64,000 bases of DNA from Desulfoferula mesophila. Lineage in GTDB: Bacteria; Desulfobacterota; Desulfarculia; Desulfarculales; Desulfarculaceae. The position numbers were made by a program, and so were the translations under genes. The stretch's first letter is position 1. Every line of letters starts with the position of its first letter. The notes under the pieces were generated by a model. The model was not told the DNA's origin, did not search any database, and was given only the letters and a program-made list of their open reading frames with translations. The DNA is taken from NCBI RefSeq assembly GCF_037076455.1, contig NZ_AP028679.1:2557501-2621500 (forward strand), written 5' to 3'. Of this stretch, positions 8,957 to 17,841 are shown in pieces.

Positions 8957-10477
8957 ATGGAACACTTGATGGCCGCTATCGACATGTTCTTTCAATTTCA
9001 TGTCATTGCCGGCGTCTTCTTTGGTGTGTTTTTGGGCATAGTCCTGGGAGCCATCCCGGGCTTGACCGCTACCATGGCCATCGCCCTGATCATCCCCATG
9101 ACCTTCTCTCTGGACCCCGTGGTTTCGGTTGGTCTGTTGGTCGGGGCCTACAAGGGCGGCAACTGCGGCGGGTCCATTCCCGCCATATTGTTGAACACCC
9201 CGGGCACCCCGGCGGCGGCGGCCACGGTTTTGGATGGTTTCGAGCTGGCCAAGCAGGGCAAATCGGTCAAGGCCTTGAAAATGGCCATCTACTCGTCGGT
9301 GATGGGCGACACCCTGAGCGACCTGGTCCTGATCCTGGTGGCGCCTCCCCTGGCCATGATAGCACTCAAGATGGGGCCGCCGGAGATGGCCGCCCTTATC
9401 TGCCTTTCCCTTTTAATCATCACCACCGTGTCCGGCGAATCCATGATCAAGGGCCTCATCGTGGGGGCCATTGGCCTCATCATCGGCACCATCGGTCTGG
9501 ACTCGGTCACGGCGGTGCGGCGCTTCGGCTTCGGCTTTCCCGAGCTGGATGAAGGCATCTCCTTGATCCCCATGCTCATCGGCCTCTTCGCCGTTTCCGA
9601 GTTTTTGATCAACACCGAGTCGGTTGGCATCGGTAAAGTGGCCCAGTTCTTCGCCCGCTCCAAGAATAGAGACGACAACCGGGTCTCGGGAAAGGAGTTC
9701 AAGGCCTGCGTGCCGCCCATCCTGCTTTCCACCGGCATAGGAACTATGTTGGGAGCCATACCCGGCATTGGGCCTTCCATTGCCGCCTTCGCCGGCTATG
9801 CCCAGGCCAAGAAGATATCCAGGCACCCAGAGCGCTTCGGCAAGGGCGCCCTGGAAGGGGTGGCCGCCGCGGAGGCCGGCAACAACGCCGTGTGCGGCGC
9901 CAACCTGATCCCCCTGCTCACCCTGGGCATCCCCGGCGACATCGGCGCGGCCGTGCTCCTGGGCGCCTTCATGATCCAGGGTCTGCACCCCGGCCCCATG
10001 CTGTTCAAAGAAAACATCTCCACCATCTATGCCATCTTCATGGCCCTGATGGTGGCCAACATTTTCAACTTTATAATTGCCAATTTCTTCATCAAGTTCG
10101 CCAGCAAGGTGGTTATGCTCCCCAAGGGCTATATTTTCCCGGCGGTGCTGGCCTTCTGCTTTTTCGGGGCCTACGGCTTCAACCAGAACCTGTTCGACGT
10201 GTGGATCGTAGTCATCTTCGGTCTGCTGGGCTACCTGCTTCGGCGCAACGGCTTCCCTCTGGCTCCCATGCTCATCGCCTTCATGCTGGAGCCCATACTG
10301 GAGAACTCCTTCCGCCAAAGCATGCTCATGTCCGGCGGCTCCCTGACCATTTTCGTGACCCACCCCATCTCCGGAATTTTCCTAGGGCTGGCGGCGGTGG
10401 GCATCCTGTGGATTGTAATCCAGGCCTTGCGCCACAAGATCAGCGCCAACAGCGCCACCCATCTATTGGACGACTGA
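8957..10477 (+). CDS. tctA: Tripartite tricarboxylate transporter large permease TctA
   Basis: A 506-residue permease with about 11-12 hydrophobic segments. It contains the family signatures GAIPGLTATMAIAL, GGSIPAILLNTPGTPAAAAT and, in the second half, AIPGIGPSIAAFAGYA and TLGIPGDIGAAVLLGA, the paired Gly/Pro loops of the TctA fold. It forms the ion-coupled membrane channel with TctB and receives substrate from TctC. Confidence 0.95.
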   Translation: MEHLMAAIDMFFQFHVIAGVFFGVFLGIVLGAIPGLTATMAIALIIPMTFSLDPVVSVGLLVGAYKGGNCGGSIPAILLNTPGTPAAAATVLDGFELAKQGKSVKALKMAIYSSVMGDTLSDLVLILVAPPLAMIALKMGPPEMAALICLSLLIITTVSGESMIKGLIVGAIGLIIGTIGLDSVTAVRRFGFGFPELDEGISLIPMLIGLFAVSEFLINTESVGIGKVAQFFARSKNRDDNRVSGKEFKACVPPILLSTGIGTMLGAIPGIGPSIAAFAGYAQAKKISRHPERFGKGALEGVAAAEAGNNAVCGANLIPLLTLGIPGDIGAAVLLGAFMIQGLHPGPMLFKENISTIYAIFMALMVANIFNFIIANFFIKFASKVVMLPKGYIFPAVLAFCFFGAYGFNQNLFDVWIVVIFGLLGYLLRRNGFPLAPMLIAFMLEPILENSFRQSMLMSGGSLTIFVTHPISGIFLGLAAVGILWIVIQALRHKISANSATHLLDD

Positions 10478-10492
10478 CACAGGCTCATATAT

Positions 10493-10545
10493 AGGCTCGG
10501 CTCCCCGCAATAACGCATAACCCCATTGCCAGGGGAGCCGAGCCT
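10493..10545 (+). terminator. Long perfect inverted repeat after tctA
   Basis: Two 14-bp arms, AGGCTCGGCTCCCC at 10493-10506 and its complement at 10532-10545, enclose a 25-nt loop. There is no T run, so it may be a Rho-dependent stop with an mRNA-protecting stem. The rest of the 250-bp gap up to the epimerase gene shows no gene. Confidence 0.55.
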
Positions 10546-10727
10546 ACTACCGTGGGGCACCGCGAAGGGGCAAGCAAGGGACTTTGGCCATTGACCAGCG
10601 CCGCCACCAGCCGTACCGATCGCCAATTCTTTTGGAAATCTGGAACAAACCACGGCGACCGGGGCTTCCCAGGGGCCGGCACCAGGGGCTTTTTCTGTAA
10701 CCGGCTTCATAACCGAAAGGTAGCGGC

Positions 10728-11126
10728 ATGTTGCGCAAAATAGGACATTTGGGTATCGCGGTTGAGAATATCGAACAAACCCTGGCCGTGTTCGCCGGTC
10801 TCTTCGAGAAGGATGTACCGCCCATCAAGGACGTGCCCGAGAAGAAAATGAAGGTGGCGGTGCTGCAACTGGAGGGGCTGGCCCTGGAATTTTTACAGGA
10901 CTACAGCGAGGCCGGTCCCCTGCGCCAGTTCGTGGAGCAACGGGGCAACGGGGTGCACCATTTCTGCGTGGAGGTGGAGGACATAGACCAGGCCATGCAA
11001 TCGTTGAACGCGCGGGGCATCGCCCTGCGCGATACCGCGCCCAGGATGGGGCTGCGCGGTAAACGAATCGCCTTTCTCGACACCAGCGCCCTGGACGGCC
11101 TGACCGTGGAGCTGTCCGAGCCCTAG
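10728..11126 (+). CDS. Methylmalonyl-CoA epimerase-like VOC protein
   Basis: A 132-residue vicinal-oxygen-chelate protein. The opening IGHLGIAVENIEQTL with a metal-binding His, the later GVHHFCVEVEDIDQAM and the C-terminal DGLTVELSE fit methylmalonyl-CoA epimerase, which interconverts the 2R and 2S isomers in propionate metabolism. It follows the transporter in the same direction, suggesting the imported acid yields propionyl- or methylmalonyl-CoA (inference). Another VOC lyase is possible. Confidence 0.85.
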   Translation: MLRKIGHLGIAVENIEQTLAVFAGLFEKDVPPIKDVPEKKMKVAVLQLEGLALEFLQDYSEAGPLRQFVEQRGNGVHHFCVEVEDIDQAMQSLNARGIALRDTAPRMGLRGKRIAFLDTSALDGLTVELSEP

Positions 11127-11275
11127 GCAGGGGGTTGCCCAGAGAGCGGCAGACGGTGAAATTTGGGTCTGGATTCGGGGCAGATTCCATGAGGCTTGTG
11201 CTTGCTCCAGGGGCCCGGGCCGCTTATTCTAAAATGAAGGTCAATAGTCAATCCTAATAACCGAGAGCGGCGGTA

Positions 11276-12430
11276 ATGAACCAGGAACCTGTCCCCATTG
11301 AGCGCCTGAATTTCTTCCTGGAAAAACTCGAACTCGACGACCGGGCCCAGGAGCGCCTGGCCCCTTGGCGCCAAATCTTCCTGGAGCACAGCGAGGAGTT
11401 CGGACGGGAATTCTGCGGGTATTTCCTGGGCATCGCCCGCACCAAGCAGATCATCGAGCAGGGGGAGTATCTACCCAACCTGGAAAAGGTGCTGGGCTCT
11501 TGGTTCCACGCCTTGTTCAAGGAAGAGTTTTCGGCCGGGTTTTTGAACTACCTGTGGAACAGCGGGGTGCGCCACGTGCGCCTCAACCTGGACCAGCGCT
11601 TCGTGAACCTGGGCTACGCCATGGCCCGCCAGTTCTGTCACCGCCTGGTGAGCCAAGAGATTCCGGTGGAGGAGCAAGAGGCGGTGATCGAGGTGGTGGA
11701 CCGCATGCTCGACTTTTGCGTGCTGGTGGCCACCGACTCCTTTATCACCACCACCTTCCGTTGCGACCGGCGCATGATCGAGGGTATCGCCCATCAGGTG
11801 CGCAACCCCATCACCATCATCGGCGGCAGCATCCGCCGCCTGCAAAAAAAGACCGAACCGGGCAGCCCGGCTTATATCGCCTACGAGATGGTGCTCAAGG
11901 AGAACGAGCGCCTGGAGCGCATGATGGGCGATATCTCCATGTACACCGGTTTGTTCCAGGAAGAGCCGCTGGCCAAGGTGTGCGACCTGGGCGAGTTCCT
12001 GGCGTTGGCCCACCGCTGGGTGGTGCAGCGGGGCCTCATGGAAGACATGGCGTGGCAGCCGGAACTGGCCCCCGGCTATGACAAGGTGTATTGCGACCCC
12101 CAGGACCTGGAGGCCATGCTGTGTTACCTGCTCGAAAACGCGGCCGAGGCGGCCGACCAGCAAGACCCCTTGTTGGAGGTGGCCACGGGGCCGGACCCGG
12201 ACGGGCACAGGGTCAAGCTGACCATTCGCAACAACGGCAACACCCCCGAGCCCATGCACATGGACGACATCCTTAGCCCCTTCCACTCCAGCAAGCCCAT
12301 GGGTACCGGCCTGGGCCTGCCCATCGTCTTTTTGGCCGCCCGGCGCAACCTGGGCCGCCTCAGCCTGGACCCCCGGCCCGGCGGGGGGGCCGTGTGCCGC
12401 CTCAGCCTGCCCGCACCGCCGGTGGAGTAG
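11276..12430 (+). CDS. Globin-coupled sensor histidine kinase
   Basis: A 384-residue soluble kinase. Residues about 10-160 form a protoglobin-type sensor: the stretch SGVRHVRLNLDQRFVNLGY places H100 at the proximal haem-binding position seen in globin-coupled sensors. The kinase core follows, with H173 in IAHQVRNPIT, an N-box at NAAEAA and a G-box GTGLGLPIV. It is therefore likely a cytoplasmic O2 or redox sensor. No response regulator gene is adjacent, so its partner is elsewhere. Haem binding is inferred from the motif. Confidence 0.85.
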   Translation: MNQEPVPIERLNFFLEKLELDDRAQERLAPWRQIFLEHSEEFGREFCGYFLGIARTKQIIEQGEYLPNLEKVLGSWFHALFKEEFSAGFLNYLWNSGVRHVRLNLDQRFVNLGYAMARQFCHRLVSQEIPVEEQEAVIEVVDRMLDFCVLVATDSFITTTFRCDRRMIEGIAHQVRNPITIIGGSIRRLQKKTEPGSPAYIAYEMVLKENERLERMMGDISMYTGLFQEEPLAKVCDLGEFLALAHRWVVQRGLMEDMAWQPELAPGYDKVYCDPQDLEAMLCYLLENAAEAADQQDPLLEVATGPDPDGHRVKLTIRNNGNTPEPMHMDDILSPFHSSKPMGTGLGLPIVFLAARRNLGRLSLDPRPGGGAVCRLSLPAPPVE

Positions 12431-12437
12431 GCTCTCT

Positions 12438-12926
12438 CTAGGAAACTGGCTGGAATTTCTCTTGCACCGCGCCGCACACCGGACAGCGCTCCGGCGCTTC
12501 GCCGGTGGCCACCCAACCGCATATGGAGCAGACCAGATAGGAACCCGCGTCCTCCTGGTCCCAGGCCTGGGCCAACTCCCCCTGTCGCTGGGCCACCCGG
12601 GCCGACTGGTCCAGGGCGGTGCCGGCCACGCCTTTGCCGTTTTGGTCGGCCACGGCCACCAGCTCGGCGTATTTGCGCAGCAGACCGGGCAGCATCTCCC
12701 CGGTCGTCTCCTTCAGGTTGGCCGCGCCGTCGCCCAGTTTGCCCCGCATGAGCATGAGAAAGCGCCGGGTGTGCACCTTCAGGGATGCGGCCAGGGCGTC
12801 GTAGAACTGCGCCTGTCCCTCCCGCCCCTGGCTGCGGGCCTGCTGGGCGAACATCTCCAGCCTGGCCCGGGCCAAACTGGCGTTCACAAAAGCCTCCTTT
12901 AGTTGCGGGTGCGGGGCGGGGCTCAT
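12438..12926 (-). CDS. Rubrerythrin-like protein with C-terminal rubredoxin domain
   Basis: A 162-residue protein with a helical N-terminal ferritin-like part and a C-terminal rubredoxin-type Fe(Cys)4 site: CSICG and CPVCG near residues 131-150. In true rubrerythrins the helices carry ExxH diiron ligands; here the equivalent KVH stretch is preceded by Leu (SLKVHTRR) and the last helix reads RVAQRQGE, so the diiron ligands look lost. It may act in electron transfer or peroxide defence rather than as a normal peroxidase. Convergent with the histidine kinase gene. Confidence 0.8.
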   Translation of the reverse strand: MSPAPHPQLKEAFVNASLARARLEMFAQQARSQGREGQAQFYDALAASLKVHTRRFLMLMRGKLGDGAANLKETTGEMLPGLLRKYAELVAVADQNGKGVAGTALDQSARVAQRQGELAQAWDQEDAGSYLVCSICGWVATGEAPERCPVCGAVQEKFQPVS

Positions 12927-12936
12927 GGGGCTCCTT

Positions 12937-13347
12937 TCAAATATCCTTGAACACCTTGGCCAGAGACTCCCCTGCCACGTGCATCTTCCATTCGTTCAAA
13001 TAGCCGAAGGGCGTGGCGCTGACCTGGTAGCCGGCCTCGCCCAGGCGCTGGGCCGCCCGGCCGGCCAGCTCTTGGGCCAACTCTGGAGGGGCCTTGCTGG
13101 TGGAGAGATGGCCAAAGGAGTGCAGCACCACCCGTTTGGTGGCGAACTTGCCGGCCAGCCACTTAATGTTCTTGAGCATCTTGCTGAGCACCTTGGACTC
13201 GCGTCCCTGGTCCTCGGCCTCGGCGTGATAAAACACCACCACCGCTTCACGGGCCTCGCCCTCCCCCGGCGCTTCGGGAGCATCCTCCAGCGACTTGGCA
13301 AAGGGGCGGTGCCAAAAGCTGGGCGCATAGAACATCAAAAGCTTCAC
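12937..13347 (-). CDS. Stand-alone archaeal-type threonyl-tRNA editing domain protein
   Basis: A 136-residue protein resembling the N-terminal editing domain of archaeal threonyl-tRNA synthetases (D-aminoacyl-tRNA deacylase fold). Matching stretches are the opening MKLLMFYAPSFWH, KRVVLHSFGHLSTSKAPPE and the C-terminal GYQVSATPFGYLNEWKMHV. That domain removes mischarged serine from tRNA-Thr; there is no synthetase or anticodon domain here. Its start overlaps the stop of the upstream thioesterase gene (ATGA), and the rubrerythrin-like gene follows 10 bp later. Editing activity is inferred. Confidence 0.75.
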   Translation of the reverse strand: MKLLMFYAPSFWHRPFAKSLEDAPEAPGEGEAREAVVVFYHAEAEDQGRESKVLSKMLKNIKWLAGKFATKRVVLHSFGHLSTSKAPPELAQELAGRAAQRLGEAGYQVSATPFGYLNEWKMHVAGESLAKVFKDI

Positions 13348-13841
13348 GGCTTGCTCTGGCGGCGGCTGCGCTTCTCTTGTTCCTTTTCGGCCAGACGCAT
13401 GGCGCGGCGGCTCATGGCCTCGGAGTTGCGGCGGTGCTCCTCGTCGGTCCCCAATATCAGGCCCGGCACCGGCGCCGGACGCTTGTCCCGGTCCAGGGCC
13501 ACGAAGGTGAGATAAGCGCTGGCTACGTGGCGCACCTGGCCCTTTTGGGGGTTTTCCGCCTCCACCCGAACCCCGATCTCCATGGAGCTCTTGCCCACCA
13601 GATTGATGCAGGCCTTGAGAAACAAAAGCTCGCCCACGTAAACCGGGTTGTGGAAATCCAGGCGGTCGATGCTGGCGGTTACCGCATTGCCCGCCGCATG
13701 GCGCAGGGCCACCACCCCCGCTGCGGAGTCGATGTTGTTCATGATGATCCCGCCGTGTACGTTGCCGGCCGGGTTGGCGTCCGCCGGTTGCATGACCACG
13801 GCCATCACCACGCTGCTGTCACTGACGTGTTTACTTTGCAT
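13344..13841 (-). CDS. Acyl-CoA thioesterase, hotdog fold (YciA/BFIT type)
   Basis: A 165-residue hotdog thioesterase. MQPADANPAGNVHGGIIMNNID contains the N-x-x-G-x-x-H-G-G motif and acidic D of the active site, and RLDFHNPVYVGELL is the central hotdog helix/strand signature. The last 30 residues are a basic tail. The family hydrolyses acyl-CoAs. First gene of a three-gene minus-strand unit with the editing-domain and rubrerythrin-like genes. Confidence 0.9.
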   Translation of the reverse strand: MQSKHVSDSSVVMAVVMQPADANPAGNVHGGIIMNNIDSAAGVVALRHAAGNAVTASIDRLDFHNPVYVGELLFLKACINLVGKSSMEIGVRVEAENPQKGQVRHVASAYLTFVALDRDKRPAPVPGLILGTDEEHRRNSEAMSRRAMRLAEKEQEKRSRRQSKP

Positions 13842-13929
13842 GACAATCCCTTTTTGACCTGTCAGGGGCGAAATTTTGCCTTAAGCTTACCGGGAAGAAG
13901 CGCCCTATGGCAAACAAAGGTGGAGTGAC

Positions 13930-15345
13930 ATGAACGGACCGCGCAAGACCAAGATAGTGGCCACCATCGGGCCGGCCAGCGCCGACCCCGCAGTGCTCGG
14001 CAAGATTATCGCCGCCGGGCTGGACGTGGCCCGCCTGAACTTCTCCCACGGCGACCACGCCAGCCACCGCCATACCATGGACCTGGTGCGCCGCCTGGCC
14101 GCCGAGCAGGGCCGCACCGTGGCCATCCTGCAGGACCTGGCCGGCCCCAAGATCCGCCTGGGCGAGCTGCCCCAACCCCTGCGCCTGGAGGCGGGCCAGG
14201 AGGTGGAGCTCACCCCCGGATCCACCGCCGATGAAGGCGTGCTGCCGGTGGACTACGCCGGGCTGGCGGAAGACGTGGCCCCGGGGCAGAGCATCCTCTT
14301 GGCCGACGGCCTAGTGGAACTCAAGGTCTTGGAAACCTCCGGCGGCCGGGTGAAGGCCGTGGTCAAGGTGGGCGGCGAGGTCAGCTCGCGCAAGGGGGTG
14401 AACCTGCCCACCAGCGAGCTGGGCATCAGTTCCTTCACCGAAAAGGACCGCCGCGACCTGGAGATGGGCCTGGCCGCCGGAGTGGATCTGGTGGCCTTGT
14501 CCTTCGTGCGCCACGAAAACGACCTGGCCCCGGTGCGCGAGCGCCTCAACCACAGCGACGATCCGCCCCTGTTGGTGGCCAAGATAGAAAAGCCCCAGGC
14601 GGTCGAGCGCCTGCATCAGATATTGGCCGCGGTGGACGGGGTGATGGTGGCCCGGGGAGACCTGGGGGTGGAGATGCCCCTGGAGCAGGTGCCGCTGATC
14701 CAAAAGCGCATCATCGCCGAGGCCCGCCGGGCGGGCAAGGTGGTGGTCACCGCCACCCAGATGCTGCGCTCCATGATGGACAACCCCCGTCCCACCCGGG
14801 CCGAGGCCGCCGACGTGGCCAACGCCATCTTGGACGGCACCGACGCGGTGATGCTCTCCGACGAGACCGCCATGGGTTCCTACCCGGTGGAATCGGTGAG
14901 CATGATGGACCGGCTGTGCCGGGCCAGCGAGGATCAGGTGAACAGCGAGGCCCTGCTCAAGGAGGAGCTGAGCCCCCTGCTGCCCGCCGTGGCCGCCGCC
15001 CTGAGCCGGGCCGCCTGCTGGTTGGCCCGCGACCTCAAACCGGCGGCCATCGTGGCCTCCACCACCAGCGGCGGCACCGCCCGGCTCATCAGCCGCTACC
15101 GCCCGGAGGTGGTCTTGGTGGGGCTGACCCCCGACCCCTCCACCTGCCGCCAACTGGCCCTGTCCTGGGGGGTGGTGCCCGCTCCGGTGAAGCCCTTCGA
15201 GGATATCGAACAGATGACTCAGCGGGCCAAGCAGTGGATTCTGGACAACGGCTTGGCCCAACCCGGCCAGCACATAATCCTCACCGGCGGGGTGCCGGTG
15301 GGCACGCCGGGCACCACCAACCTGCTCAAGGTGTTAGAGCTCTAA
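13930..15345 (+). CDS. pyk: Pyruvate kinase
   Basis: A 471-residue pyruvate kinase converting phosphoenolpyruvate and ADP to pyruvate and ATP. It opens with KTKIVATIGPAS, has RLNFSHG, the active-site lysine region LLVAKIEKPQAV, VMVARGDLGVEMP and the ATQMLRSM signature, and a full C-terminal domain ending in GGVPVGTPGTTNLLKV. Monocistronic-looking; divergent from the thioesterase gene. Confidence 0.97.
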   Translation: MNGPRKTKIVATIGPASADPAVLGKIIAAGLDVARLNFSHGDHASHRHTMDLVRRLAAEQGRTVAILQDLAGPKIRLGELPQPLRLEAGQEVELTPGSTADEGVLPVDYAGLAEDVAPGQSILLADGLVELKVLETSGGRVKAVVKVGGEVSSRKGVNLPTSELGISSFTEKDRRDLEMGLAAGVDLVALSFVRHENDLAPVRERLNHSDDPPLLVAKIEKPQAVERLHQILAAVDGVMVARGDLGVEMPLEQVPLIQKRIIAEARRAGKVVVTATQMLRSMMDNPRPTRAEAADVANAILDGTDAVMLSDETAMGSYPVESVSMMDRLCRASEDQVNSEALLKEELSPLLPAVAAALSRAACWLARDLKPAAIVASTTSGGTARLISRYRPEVVLVGLTPDPSTCRQLALSWGVVPAPVKPFEDIEQMTQRAKQWILDNGLAQPGQHIILTGGVPVGTPGTTNLLKVLEL

Positions 15346-15370
15346 GCAAGCGCGGAACGGGGAGGCCCGC

Positions 15371-15783
15371 CTAGAGAGCTTCCTCGTCCTCGTACACGTT
15401 GGCGATGCAGCACAGGAAGCGGCCCACCTCGTCCTGGCTCAGGTTCTTCATGCCGTGGGGCTCCATGGAGGGTATGTACACGCTGCTGCCCGGACCGCAC
15501 ACCTGGGTATCGACCAGCGCGTCGGTCTCGGCGTCAAAACCGTAGCACTCGAAGGTGCCTTCCAGGATGTACATGGTCTGGTGATAGAAGTGGCTGTGGA
15601 TGGGGATTTCCCCACCGGCTGGGCGGTGAACAGCCTGAGCCCGTACTCCGGGTAGCCGTGGCCGTCGTCGCCGCACTTGGACAGCCAGCGCACGCTGATG
15701 CCCTTTACCTCGTACATCTGGCCCCGGTAGGGGAACTCGCTGATTTTCACGTCCTGGGCGTCCAGGGCCTTGATGGCTTGCAT
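15371..15783 (-). pseudogene. Cupin-domain protein split by a one-base frameshift
   Basis: Two frames join into one about 137-residue cupin. The first (from 15783) gives MQAIKALDAQDVKISEF through LRLFTAQP; the second continues with GGEIPIHSHFYHQTMYILEG, containing the HxH-x-E metal motif, to the stop at 15371. The break is at about 15612-15622, where one extra base in a CC run (CAGCC to CAGCCC) would restore QPGGEIP. This is either a recent inactivating deletion or a homopolymer sequencing error. No slippery site for programmed frameshifting is visible. Confidence 0.8.
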
Positions 15784-15832
15784 AGCGCCGGCTTTCTCCG
15801 TCTATATAATTTCGTTTTCGGTTTGCGTGCGC

Positions 15833-17707
15833 CTAGGCCTCTGGGGCGGGCGCCTGCTGGGTGCCGTTGTCCGCGTCCGGCGGTGGAGGCGCTGGCAGGT
15901 TGCCTTTGGCCTCGGCCTTGACCAGCGCATCGAACTCCTTGCCGTCGATCACTTCCACCTTGAGCAGACGCTGGGCCACGTTCTCCAGAAGGTCGCGGTG
16001 CTTGGTCAACAGCTCGTGCACCTTCTCTTCGTGCTTTTCCATGAAACGGCGGATCTCGTCGTCCAATGCCGCGGCGGTGGCCTCGGAATACTCCTGGGAT
16101 GGAGGGGCGTAGCCCGAATCCTGGGGTATGAACACCGGCTGGTTGCGCCGGCTGTAGGTCACCGGCCCCAGGGTGGTGCCCATGCCGTATTGGGTGAGCA
16201 TGGCCCGAACCAGGTCGGTGGCCCGCTGCAGGTCGTTGGCCGCGCCGGTGGAGCCCTCGCCGAAGATGATCTGCTCGGCCACCCGGCCGCCCAGCATCAC
16301 CTCCACCTTGCCCTCCAACTCGCTGGTGGCCATGAGGTAGCGATCCTCGGTGGGGCGCTGCTCGGTGTAGCCCAAGGCGGCGATACCGCGGGGGATGATG
16401 GATATCTTGTGCACCTTGTCGGCCTTGGGGGTAAAGGCGGCCACCAGGGCGTGCCCGGTTTCGTGGTAGGCCACCCGCTTTTTCTCCTCCACGTTGATGA
16501 CCCGGTTTCTTTTCTCCAACCCGCCCACGATGCGGTCCACCGCCTCGTCCAGGTCGGCCATGGTCACCTCGTCGCGATTGGCCCGGGCGGCCAGCAGGGC
16601 GCCCTCGTTGAGGATGTTCTCCAAGTCCGCCCCCGAAAGGCCGGGGGTGCGCTGGGCCAGGTTTTTGAGCTTCACGTCCTTGGCCAGCACGATGCGCTTG
16701 GCGTGCACCTCCAGGATGGCGATGCGGCCGTTGAGGTCCGGCTTGTCCACCAGCACCTGGCGGTCGAAGCGCCCGGCCCGGAGCAGGGCCGCGTCCAAAA
16801 TCTCGGGGCGGTTGGTGGCGGCCATGATGATGACCCCCACCCTAGGATCGAAGCCGTCCATCTCCACCAGGAGTTGTTGCAGGGTCTGCTCGCGCTCGTC
16901 GTGCCCGCCCATGCTGCTCATGCCCCGAGCCTTACCCAGGGCGTCCAGCTCGTCGATGAACACGATGCAGGGGGCCTTTTCGCGAGCCTGCTTGAACAAG
17001 TCGCGCACCCGGGCCGCGCCCATGCCCACGAACAGCTCCACGAACTCCGAACCGCTGATGGAGAAGAAAGGCACCCCCGCCTCGCCGGCCACGGCCCGCG
17101 AGAGCAAGGTCTTGCCGGTGCCCGGAGGGCCCACCAAAAGCACGCCCTTGGGCATGCGCCCGCCCAGGCGGCTGAATTTCTCCGGGGTGCGCAAGAACTG
17201 GACTATCTCTTCCAGCTCTTCCTTGGCCTCGTCCACCCCGGCCACGTCGTCGAAGCGGGTGGGGATGTCCTCCTCGGCGAAGATCTTGGCCTTGTTGCCC
17301 GCGAAGTTCATGACCCCCTGGCCGGGGCCCATGCGCTTCATCATGAACCACCACACCCCCATGAACAGGAGGATGGGCACCATCCAGGAGAACAACGAGC
17401 GCAGGAAGGTGGACTCCACCTCGCCGCGGAACTCGATCTCGTGGCCTTGCAGCTCCTTGGCCAGGTCCGGCGAGACCCGCACCGTGTTGAAGTTGATCTC
17501 CGCGCCTTTATCGTCGAGCATCTTGCCGGAGATCATGTCCTTGCCGATGGCGATCTCCTTGACCTTGTCGGAGCGCACCTGATCCAGGAACTGGCTGTAG
17601 GGGATTTGTTTGGGACCGATCTGGCTGGATATCAGGTTGTTAAGAATCAGTACGAACCAGATTCCCAACAGCACGTACCAGATCGAAAACTTATGTTGCT
17701 TTTCCAA
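15833..17707 (-). CDS. ftsH: ATP-dependent zinc metalloprotease FtsH
   Basis: A 624-residue inner-membrane AAA protease. Two membrane segments (about 8-28 and 105-122) flank a periplasmic domain; the AAA domain has Walker A GPPGTGKT at 193-200, FIDELDALG and the arginine-finger region; the peptidase domain has HETGH with a downstream Asp. The C-terminal tail is Ala/Pro-rich. It degrades misfolded membrane proteins and regulators. The best start is TTG at 17707, preceded by GGGACGG; an ATG alternative at the same place is absent. Confidence 0.95.
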   Translation of the reverse strand: MEKQHKFSIWYVLLGIWFVLILNNLISSQIGPKQIPYSQFLDQVRSDKVKEIAIGKDMISGKMLDDKGAEINFNTVRVSPDLAKELQGHEIEFRGEVESTFLRSLFSWMVPILLFMGVWWFMMKRMGPGQGVMNFAGNKAKIFAEEDIPTRFDDVAGVDEAKEELEEIVQFLRTPEKFSRLGGRMPKGVLLVGPPGTGKTLLSRAVAGEAGVPFFSISGSEFVELFVGMGAARVRDLFKQAREKAPCIVFIDELDALGKARGMSSMGGHDEREQTLQQLLVEMDGFDPRVGVIIMAATNRPEILDAALLRAGRFDRQVLVDKPDLNGRIAILEVHAKRIVLAKDVKLKNLAQRTPGLSGADLENILNEGALLAARANRDEVTMADLDEAVDRIVGGLEKRNRVINVEEKKRVAYHETGHALVAAFTPKADKVHKISIIPRGIAALGYTEQRPTEDRYLMATSELEGKVEVMLGGRVAEQIIFGEGSTGAANDLQRATDLVRAMLTQYGMGTTLGPVTYSRRNQPVFIPQDSGYAPPSQEYSEATAAALDDEIRRFMEKHEEKVHELLTKHRDLLENVAQRLLKVEVIDGKEFDALVKAEAKGNLPAPPPPDADNGTQQAPAPEA

Positions 17708-17780
17708 GCTAATCCGTCCCTTTCCCCGGCCGGGCCCGCGCCTCGGAGCCGCCCACCCATGCCCGCGGCGGGGTAATGAT

Positions 17781-17796
17781 TAACAACTAATTGTTA
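17781..17796. promoter_or_regulatory. Inverted repeat upstream of ftsH
   Basis: TAACAACTAATTGTTA, two 6-bp arms with a 4-bp spacer, 74 bp upstream of the ftsH start and in the gap beyond the end of the methyltransferase gene. It may be an operator for ftsH or part of its AT-rich promoter; no protein can be assigned. Confidence 0.35.
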
Positions 17797-17841
17797 TCAG
17801 GTTACTATCAGGACAAATATCGGTCAATAGCCGTGCGTGTT

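Noticed and set aside
15770-17776. A 668-codon plus-strand frame opposite ftsH
   Set aside because: It is the antisense of a clear FtsH gene in GC-rich DNA and is His/Gly/Leu-rich with no family match.
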